Below are positions 61,001 through 64,000 of a DNA stretch of 64,000 nucleotides, one piece after another. Position numbers and translations under genes: made by a program. The stretch covers positions 90,601 through 154,600 of the forward strand of contig JAVGVS010000663.1 in NCBI GenBank assembly GCA_032718565.1, written 5' to 3'. Source of the stretch: Distichodus sexfasciatus (Eukaryota > Chordata > Actinopteri > Characiformes > Distichodontidae). Each line of letters opens with the position of its first letter. The first letter of the stretch is position 1. Below the pieces are notes generated by a model that was not told the origin of the DNA, searched no databases, and worked only from the letters and a program-made list of their open reading frames with translations.

Positions 61001-62744
61001 GACTTTACGTATAAAACAGAGAATCACCTAAAAACGACTTTAGCCGGGTTATCACAGGCAGGGTCACATATATGCAGAAACTGATAAGGCAAATGGTAAA
61101 TATGTATGTCTGAGTCTGAACATAGATGAAGTCGACCATGTCTCTATGATCCCTTTCAGTGCTATTGCTTCAGCAAATAAAATGTAGACTTTAAATATAT
61201 ACACCTTTATACCACTATCACTGCATCGGCTTCGGCTCTTCATATATGTGTACTTTTTTGTGCCTTTGTGTGTGTGCGTGTGTGTGTGTGAGTGCAGGAG
61301 TAAAGAACGCAGATGAAAATGAGCTAAAGGTGATTGCCTCTGAGCCAGATGAAACACATGTCTACAATGTGGCCGACTTCAGCATTATGAACACTATCGT
61401 AGAGGGTCTGACAAAGACTGTGTGTGATGGTGTAGAGCAACAAGACAGTGATATCAGAAGTGAGTACCTGGATCAAATTTGCATCACTCTACTCATAAAC
61501 CATACGTATAAAGATTTTAAAATTAGGTGGTGTATTATACAGTCCCTCCAGGATTTCACAGGCCATTGTTGCAGCTTAAAATGCCTGATTTTGTGGCAGC
61601 TTTTCTTGTGTTGATTTTTGCACTTTGCGTTGGTTATTAATTCGTTTCAATAACTAACAGAAAGCACACATATCCCGTCATAATCACAAGATCACATAAT
61701 CATATATTCAGCACTTTTATGCTATATAAAGCTAAAAAAGTAAGTATTTCTACAGTCACAAGTCAGTTTTTTTTGTCAGAAATGGACTCATTTCAAGACT
61801 GTCAGCATTTCCTCATCAAACTGTGATAAATCTGAGTAGCGCAGGACGTCCTGAACGTGACAACATAAAGCATGAATGGAGAACCTCTCCACACACACTA
61901 GAATAAGCTATATATATACAGTATATATAATAAAGAAAACTATAGAAAAACACCCCAGGTTCTCTCAGGGTTGTAAGGATTAAGTAGCACTTGGCCTGTA
62001 TGTTCATTCTCTGCGCTCCTAACGCGTCTTTCCCCTCTTCACTGCGGAGATTCCCTTCCAGAAGAGACGGTGGGCTCTCCTCAGGACCTGGTGACGTCAG
62101 AAGTGACGGCACGAAGCTTCCGCGTGTCTTGGAGCCACGCGCCAGGCAGTGTGGAGAAGTACCGTGTGATCTACTATGCCGCCAGTGGCAGTCAGCCAGA
62201 AGAGGTACTGTTGTAACCCGTTTTAGGATTGCAGAAAAATGCCATTGTTACAAACTGCTAAAACAGATGAGTGCGGGGCTGTTAAACGTCAGAGGTCTAA
62301 AAGAAATTTCAGACCTAATGCGAGCGAACGCCAATGTGAGTCATTCTGTTGAAGTGAATCAAATATTCACACAGACATGACAAATCAAGATTTACTGCTG
62401 TGACTCATTCCTTGTTCCGTACTGCAGTTAATGGTGTGCAACCAGTCTCACTCCAGGCAAAAAAAGATTCATCAGCACTTTAAGCGCAGACGGCGTACCA
62501 AATCAAACGTACAAACAGTTTTCAGAGGCGTTAAACGTCAGACTCTTGTTATTCATTCACATCAGTGTTTCAAGTAATACGGTGTTGTCTTGTTCCCGTT
62601 GTTTCCTCATACAGGTTGTCATGGACGGCTCAGAGAACTCGGCCCTGCTGCAGAACCTCAGCCCCCGCACTGAGTATGAGATTGCTGTGTTTGCTGTGTA
62701 CTCGACCATGGCCAGTGAGGCCCTCAGAGGCAGTGAGACAACAC
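28736..62744 (+). CDS. col14a1: Collagen alpha-1(XIV) chain (undulin), N-terminal ten coding exons, partial at 3' end
   Basis: Collagen XIV is a secreted fibril-associated collagen that binds collagen I fibrils and proteoglycans in connective tissue. Ten exons join in frame over about 438 codons: signal peptide (exon 2), first fibronectin III domain (exons 3-4), linker (exon 5), von Willebrand A domain (exons 6-9), second fibronectin III domain (exons 10-11). The domain order FN3-VWA-FN3 distinguishes it from collagen XII, which begins similarly but carries more VWA and FN3 modules. Sequence similarity is also closest to collagen XIV ([27 protein letters not shown]). MIDAS residues are present: DGSWS, Thr in GGNTLT, Asp in TDGKSQD. 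The remaining FN3 domains, second VWA, TSPN and collagenous parts lie beyond the window. Teleosts may carry two paralogues; I cannot say which this is. Confidence 0.95.
29602..29862 (-). repeat. tRNA-derived SINE (minus strand) in col14a1 intron 2
   Basis: The minus strand has an A-box-like AATGGTAGAGCGTTCG and a perfect B-box GGTTCGAATCC separated by about 35 bases, then a body shared with the degraded copy at 6115-6500. Being an intact head with pol III boxes, it is fairly young. Confidence 0.8.
30755..31342. mobile_element. hAT-like element in col14a1 intron 2
   Basis: TAGGCGTGCAC at the left mirrors GTACACTCCTA at the right. Flanks GCAATTAC and GAAATGAC match at 6 of 8 positions. The AATCGAATCGTGAG-type interior resembles other fish hAT relatives. 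Confidence 0.55.
32239..32262. repeat. (GT)n microsatellite
   Basis: An uninterrupted GT run in intron 2. Confidence 0.9.
32928..33893. mobile_element. hAT-like element, long relative of 14715-15231
   Basis: It starts TAGGGGTGGGAATTGAAA and ends AAATTCCCACCCCTA. Flanks TGCTCTAC and TGCACTTC match at 6 of 8. It keeps the full core module (33240-33660) that is truncated in the other copy. Confidence 0.75.
34036..34149 (+). CDS. col14a1: col14a1 exon 3: FN3 domain 1, first half
   Basis: Acceptor CTCTTACAG ends at 34035, donor GTAAGA starts at 34150, phase 1 on both sides. It encodes [20 protein letters not shown], then [18 protein letters not shown]. The conserved Trp of FN3 strand B and the YRFIY strand C are present. 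Confidence 0.94.
34206..34712 (+). mobile_element. TGCATCGCGATGCA family element, copy a
   Basis: It runs from GGGGTGTTGAAATTAATCAC and the palindrome TGCATCGCGATGCA to ATCGAATTGTGAGACCAGTG. Related copies: 35988-36508 (reverse), 37905-38215 (reverse, partial), 50893-50975 (partial), 55462-56010 and 57886-59216. The (AG)GGTGT-type inverted ends suggest a hAT-like non-autonomous family; duplication not resolved. Confidence 0.6.
35023..35364. mobile_element. hAT-like MITE with perfect 8-bp duplication
   Basis: CTTATTAT flanks the element at 35015-35022 and 35365-35372. Ends TAAGGGTCGACTGAT and ATATCGGTCGACCTCTG are inverted relatives with a GTCGAC core. 342 bp, in intron 3. Confidence 0.85.
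35988..36508 (-). mobile_element. TGCATCGCGATGCA family element, copy b (reverse)
   Basis: It starts GATTCGATACGATATCTTAA and ends GATTCATTTCAACACCCCTA, the reverse of copy a. No coding capacity. Confidence 0.6.
36509..37830. other. Intron 3 sequence without recognised repeats or genes
   Basis: Mixed unique-looking sequence with a moderately GC-richer patch at 36930-37160. Nothing coding was recognised; conservation of that patch cannot be judged from one sequence. Confidence 0.4.
37831..38215 (-). mobile_element. Chained repeat fragments (family A end and TGCATCGCGATGCA copy c)
   Basis: GAGCTGGCACCGATCTGGTA to GCTGGATCGGGTAT matches the family A end seen near 1075. It passes directly into a reverse, shortened TGCATCGCGATGCA copy ending GAATCGTCCACGAA. 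Two families have become joined, by nesting or deletion. Confidence 0.55.
38517..38660 (+). CDS. col14a1: col14a1 exon 4: FN3 domain 1, second half
   Basis: Acceptor CAATCGCAG ends at 38516; donor GTATGC starts at 38661; phase 1/1. It reads [20 protein letters not shown], then [20 protein letters not shown] and ALHGNYA. The EYSVKVIAV strand F with its FN3 tyrosine is clear. The intron after it is only 168 bases. Confidence 0.94.
38829..38921 (+). CDS. col14a1: col14a1 exon 5: linker between FN3-1 and VWA
   Basis: Acceptor GGCTCACAG ends at 38828; donor GTATGC starts at 38922; phase 1/1. It encodes [20 protein letters not shown] and [11 protein letters not shown], an acidic, poorly conserved linker. 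The length (about 31 codons) fits the gap between the two domains in human. It is followed by the largest intron (about 18.8 kb). Confidence 0.85.
39420..39505 (+). repeat. Family A end fragment
   Basis: GATGGGATATCAGTCTGATA and GGCAGTGGTGGCATTTGGGC are close to sequences at 1080-1135 and 37850-37890. Confidence 0.45.
39506..40509. other. Intron 5 sequence without recognised gene
   Basis: GC is a little higher than around it and open frames up to 110 codons occur (39983-40315), but no domain, splice logic or codon pattern supports them. Confidence 0.4.
40588..41955. mobile_element. Inner TIR element GGGGTGCGTTTCCCA filled by a minisatellite
   Basis: GGGGTGCGTTTCCCA at the left is perfectly inverted at the right (TGGGAAACGCACCCC). 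Both arms continue into GCATAGTT-AC-TAAC-type sequence from which the tandem repeat is derived. Partial relatives: 13406-13620 and 50113-50166. Confidence 0.8.
40625..41935. repeat. 22-bp minisatellite, about 1.3 kb
   Basis: Tandem units with core TTAGTTGCTAATGTACAC followed by TATG, TATC or TACC; about 55-60 units. Variants differ mainly by TACAC/TATAC and by TATG/TATC, with some units lacking four bases (ACACTG-TTAG). Marker variants recur at exact multiples of 22: GTTGCTATCG at 40722 and 40832 (5 units), GTTGATATCA at 41611 and 41787 (8 units). No open frame crosses it. Confidence 0.95.
42509..44399. other. Intron 5 sequence, mostly unclassified
   Basis: It includes a short (GT)n at about 42770-42790, a (GA)n near 43193-43215 and a fragment of the ACTTGAGTA-type repeat (43585-43640). 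The 137-codon minus frame 43520-43933 has no recognisable domain. Confidence 0.4.
44400..45348 (+). mobile_element. Family A repeat, copy 2, with nested hAT-like element
   Basis: It shares the GCCGCAGGATTAGGGAGCGT block and the AAAAGTGGTATCTTGCCATG terminus with copy 1 and, inverted, with copy 3 (56745-57325). The nested element occupies 44674-45142. Confidence 0.65.
44674..45142 (+). mobile_element. hAT-like element CAGTCTCTCCAGG, best copy
   Basis: CAGTCTCTCCAGGGTTTCGTG at the left is inverted as TCGCGAAATCCTGGAGAGTC plus TG at the right, giving CAG...CTG ends. Copy 3 of the host (around 56955-56965, inverted) is uninterrupted at this point, which defines the insertion. Relatives: 1433-1790 (reverse), 50976-51427, 54545-54805 (partial), 61540-61610 (end only). 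Confidence 0.75.
46075..46100. repeat. (GT)n microsatellite
   Basis: A GTGTGT run within a longer TGTGT-rich region (45980-46110). Confidence 0.8.
46316..46975 (+). mobile_element. Repeat related to the GGGGTCCAAGCAC family
   Basis: It starts GAGGTCCAAGCACGAGGTAC and ends CGTAATCACTGCTTGCAGTT. Nearly the whole body recurs in reverse at 58162-58973 (for example GGCATGCAGTGGAACACTG-type and CAACTGGCAGAGTGGTGCA phrases). Confidence 0.65.
46976..48280. other. Intron 5 sequence without recognised features
   Basis: AT-rich; short CT-rich stretches near 47940-48120. Nothing coding. Confidence 0.4.
48290..48395 (-). repeat. Family A terminal fragment (reverse)
   Basis: ACTAAACATGGCACGGTAAC and TTTTTTATGTCCGATACGAT match the terminus seen at 56746 and inverted at 45320. 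Confidence 0.55.
49480..49590. repeat. Fragment of a GTCTCGGACTCGG-type fish repeat
   Basis: GTCTCGGTCTTGTCTCGGAC and ACCAGCCGAGACCACAACTC form a diverged inverted pair typical of an abundant fish hAT-like repeat. Confidence 0.45.
49600..50166 (+). mobile_element. Core module joined to a GGGTGCGTTTCCC terminus
   Basis: The core (ACTCTCATATGGAACACC, TAGAAAAATTCATTTTTTG, ATCCAGATGGATATCAAATG) is followed by ATAGTTAGCAACTATTCTTT and GGAAAACGCACCCC, the end of the family seen at 40588-41955. The same core has different ends elsewhere. Confidence 0.6.
50893..51427 (+). mobile_element. Truncated TGCATCGCGATGCA copy abutting a CAGTCCCTCCAGG element
   Basis: 50893-50975 is the first 80 or so bases of the TGCATCGCGATGCA family. 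At 50976 a CAGTCCCTCCAGGATTTCAC element begins and ends AATCCTGGAAGGTCTG at 51427. The rest of the first element is not found on the other side, so a deletion followed or the host was already truncated. Confidence 0.6.
51790..52657. mobile_element. hAT-like repeat (GCAGCCCTG end) with core module and (TA)n
   Basis: AATCGGTTAATC-type sequence at the left and ATTAGTTGTTGCAGCCCTG at the right match the ends of a common vertebrate hAT family. Inside, the core module runs in reverse (51930-52290). The 77-codon plus frame at 52292-52525 is within this repeat and is not called. Confidence 0.55.
51973..52042. repeat. (TA)n microsatellite, about 35 units
   Basis: An uninterrupted perfect TA run of about 70 bases. 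Confidence 0.97.
52665..53046. mobile_element. Uninterrupted paralogue of the 8075-9253 element
   Basis: GTTAGGATCCCTCATTAG to GAATCGCCCAGCTCTAT follows the other copy base by base apart from point changes, and reads straight through the site where the Tc1 derivative sits at 8553. The left end is degraded. Confidence 0.75.
53047..54540. other. Intron 5 sequence without recognised gene
   Basis: Open frames (53409-53714, 54010-54225) lack domains. Codon use does not stand out and no splice context supports exons. Confidence 0.4.
54545..54805 (+). repeat. Partial CAGTCYCTCCAGG-family element
   Basis: CTTTATAATGATTCTTTAAC to GAAACGACAATGATTGGTCA matches the middle of 44674-45142; both termini are absent. 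Confidence 0.65.
55462..56010 (+). mobile_element. TGCATCGCGATGCA family element, copy e
   Basis: It starts GAACTTGAAATTAATCGCAG with a diverged palindrome GATGCGTCGCGATGCAG, and ends ATCGTAATCAAATTGAAT. Full-length relative of copy a. Confidence 0.6.
56745..57325 (-). mobile_element. Family A repeat, copy 3 (reverse, uninterrupted)
   Basis: It begins TACTAAACACGGCACGATAC and contains the inverted CGCTCCCTAATCCTGCGGCG block. It has neither of the nested insertions of copies 1 and 2. Confidence 0.65.
57689..57844 (+). CDS. col14a1: col14a1 exon 6: start of VWA domain with MIDAS motif
   Basis: Acceptor TTTTCAG ends at 57688; donor GTATGT starts at 57845; phase 1/1. It reads [20 protein letters not shown], then [20 protein letters not shown] and [16 protein letters not shown] is the metal-binding DxSxS motif. 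A second AG three bases in (NAGNAG) allows omission of one Ala. Confidence 0.96.
57886..59216 (+). mobile_element. TGCATCGCGATGCA family element, copy f, with nested repeat
   Basis: GTGAAATTAATCACATAATC and TGCATCGCGATGCAG open it; ATCGAATCAAATGGTGAGAC and ACGTTCACACCTTTG close it. The family body is split by 58162-58973 at an AAAATA site. It fills most of intron 6. Confidence 0.65.
58162..58973 (-). mobile_element. Nested repeat, reverse relative of 46316-46975
   Basis: It starts AACTGCAAGCAGTGATTACG and ends CACTGCATGCCCCCCT. AAAATA-type sequence on both sides looks like a short target duplication when compared with the uninterrupted copy at 55730-55750. Confidence 0.65.
59277..59396 (+). 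CDS. col14a1: col14a1 exon 7: VWA domain
   Basis: Acceptor CACCTCAG ends at 59276; donor GTACAC starts at 59397; phase 1/1. It reads [20 protein letters not shown], then [19 protein letters not shown]. The second MIDAS residue, Thr of GGNTLT, is present. Confidence 0.96.
59877..60041 (+). CDS. col14a1: col14a1 exon 8: VWA domain
   Basis: Acceptor ACATATAG ends at 59876; donor GTATGA starts at 60042; phase 1/1. It reads [20 protein letters not shown], then [20 protein letters not shown] and [21 protein letters not shown] carries the third MIDAS residue (Asp). Confidence 0.96.
60150..60707. mobile_element. Tc1/mariner MITE in col14a1 intron 8
   Basis: CAGTACTGTGCAAAAGTTTT is inverted as AACTTTTGCACAGTACTG, flanked by TA on both sides (60148-60149, 60708-60709). 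The arms are long (over 200 bases, diverged). At the centre CTATAATCCTACAAAATAAT-type units repeat (60416-60495). Confidence 0.88.
61267..61292. repeat. (TG)n tract next to col14a1 exon 9 acceptor
   Basis: The TG run ends five bases before the exon. No separate pyrimidine tract lies between it and AGTGCAG. Confidence 0.9.
61298..61459 (+). CDS. col14a1: col14a1 exon 9: end of VWA domain
   Basis: Acceptor AGTGCAG ends at 61297; donor GTGAGT starts at 61460; phase 1/1. It reads [20 protein letters not shown], then [20 protein letters not shown] and [14 protein letters not shown]. The Cys near the end pairs with the Cys before the domain (FMC in exon 6), as in other VWA modules. Confidence 0.95.
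61540..61990. repeat. Repeat mosaic in intron 9
   Basis: It starts with the end of the CAGTCCCTCCAGG family (61541-61610), passes into sequence shared with 49605-49700 and then into the paralogue of 10500-10800 (61760-61990). Confidence 0.55.
62062..62204 (+). CDS. col14a1: col14a1 exon 10: FN3 domain 2, first half
   Basis: Acceptor CCCTTCCAG ends at 62061; donor GTACTG starts at 62205; enters phase 1, leaves phase 0. It reads [20 protein letters not shown], then [20 protein letters not shown] and ASGSQPEE. The strand-B Trp and YRVIYY are typical FN3. Confidence 0.95.
62615..62744 (+). CDS. col14a1: col14a1 exon 11: FN3 domain 2, second half
   Basis: Acceptor CATACAG ends at 62614; donor GTGAGG starts at 62745; phase 0/1. 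It reads [20 protein letters not shown], then [20 protein letters not shown] and ETT. This is the last coding exon in the window; the next would begin with two bases completing the split codon. Confidence 0.95.
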
Positions 62745-62910
62745 GTGAGGCATTTAGCTTTTGCGTCTGATCTAGAGTGACTTGTATAAACCTTTCATTC
62801 ATTCAGTTTAGTGAGTGACTCAGAGGGAGCCAAGTCCTAAAAAGGAGACGAATATTACAATATTATTAATCTAAAATGGTTATTGTTCAGGAAATTGAAA
62901 AAACAATCTA

Positions 62911-63521
62911 CAGTGGTGCCTTGACTTACGAGTTTAATTTGTTCCGTGACGGAGCTCGTAATTCAAATTACTTGTATGTCAAATCAATTTTCCCCAATGA
63001 AATAAATTGAAATGCCATTAATCCGTTCCGGACCCCACAAAAAACACTGCATTTTTTTGTTACATGTTATTAAATTACAAAATGTCCTTATAAATAATGA
63101 ATATTGTGTAAAAACACAATACAATAAAATGTACTGCAATAAACTGGTCTTATTAAGTATAAGGTGCAGCATTTGCCCTGGAGATCAGACGACTTGAAGA
63201 TGCTGACGAAGGTGAAGGAGAAAGGCTGAACTGAATAACTGAATCTTATTGGCTGATTTTTGCCCGTTTTTGCCACACTTTCCTCCCTTTCGTCTGCAGG
63301 GGTTTTCGATAAAAACCTGCCCAATGTGGTGTGTTTCAACCTCCGTTTCAGCATGTTTCTGAAATGAGTTAGGCAAGTGTCATTAAATAACGCCGTCGCA
63401 CGCCCAACTGGCTCGTAACCCGAATTTTAGCTCTCAGCTCAAAGCAAAAAAAATGACCGAGAGACGCCTCGTATCTCGAAAAACTGGTAAGTTGGGACAC
63501 TCGCAAGTCAAGGTACCACTG
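62911..63521. mobile_element. Mariner/Tc1-like MITE in col14a1 intron 11
   Basis: CAGTGGTGCCTTGACTTACG is inverted as GCAAGTCAAGGTACCACTG, flanked by TA (62909-62910, 63522-63523). 611 bp with no intact transposase; the arms are about 60 bases. Confidence 0.88.
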
Positions 63522-64000
63522 TATATTGTAAATATATGAACACTGCGTCATCAAAAGTCGTAAAGTTTCAACACTTTTCATTGGCTCAATGCGGCCAGGC
63601 CAACGCGAAGACTGAAGATAGAATTGTTTTATGACAAAAAATAAAAATGACCAAAAATCGACGTTTGAGGTTTCAGCCCAACAGCAACAATACAAATGTG
63701 ACCCTCCACGGCAAAACCAGTCAACGGAGGTTTCCGAGAAAAACGAGCGTTTATGTTGCGTGGGGTAAAATGTTGGATTTTTTGTTTTTAGTGTTTTGAA
63801 ACAGTGGAAGGTCTATACTGTACTGTTGTGAATAAATTTGGCTGAAAAACTTACCCTTTCCATCCTAAAAACGTGACTTTCTTGAGGTGAGGAATTCAAT
63901 TCCAGCAGAATGTTAAAAGTTTCTGTTTTGACCGCTCTACTTCAATATTTACGGTAAATCCACTGGTTGACTAGCGTGAAGATATTTCTCCGGAATCCAT
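63522..64000. other. col14a1 intron 11, right edge
   Basis: No further exon was found before the window ends; the frames seen here have no collagen XIV similarity. Confidence 0.5.

Overview
The window looks like nuclear DNA of a ray-finned (teleost) fish. It has spliced vertebrate genes with GT-AG introns, and the introns and spacers are packed with repeat types common in fish: tRNA-derived SINEs, hAT-like elements with 8-bp target duplications, Tc1/mariner derivatives with TA duplications, TTAA-flanked MITEs, solo-LTR-like elements and microsatellites. Two genes are well supported, both on the + strand. Everything else I can recognise is repeat or unclassified spacer. All identifications come from reading translations against remembered vertebrate families; no search was run.

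Region 1 (1-13.14 kb) is the 3' half of deptor, the DEP-domain inhibitor of mTOR. Five coding exons (837-1019, 5599-5736, 11133-11203, 11796-11900, 12881-13009) join in frame. They encode the end of the DEP region, a serine-rich linker with the betaTrCP-type degron, and the complete C-terminal PDZ domain. A poly(A) signal lies at 13133. The first DEP exons lie upstream of the window.

Region 2 (13.14-26.6 kb) is an intergenic spacer without a supportable gene. It holds SINEs, a perfect 8-bp-TSD hAT-like element (14715-15231), a large TIR element carrying a solo LTR with a CTGAG duplication (15793-17190), another hAT-like element (17719-18334) and several older repeats.

Region 3 (26.6-64 kb) is the 5' part of col14a1 (collagen XIV/undulin). 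A GC- and GA-rich noncoding first exon is followed by ten coding exons (28702 to 62744). They encode a signal peptide, the first fibronectin III domain, a linker, the complete von Willebrand A domain with its MIDAS residues, and the second fibronectin III domain. All ten join in frame, and the gene runs off the right edge. The 18.8-kb intron 5 carries the most striking structure: a 2-kb TIR element enclosing a second TIR element whose interior is about 1.3 kb of 22-bp tandem repeats.

The two genes are same-strand neighbours, as DEPTOR and COL14A1 are in human, so this is a conserved linkage rather than an operon. DEPTOR acts in the cytoplasm on mTOR signalling; collagen XIV is a secreted fibril-associated collagen. 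I see no functional coupling. The most interesting observations are the minisatellite-filled nested transposon, a TTAA-flanked element carrying a broken coding exon, nested insertions with uninterrupted paralogous sites in the same window, TG repeats next to two splice acceptors, and an upstream ORF in the first exon of col14a1.
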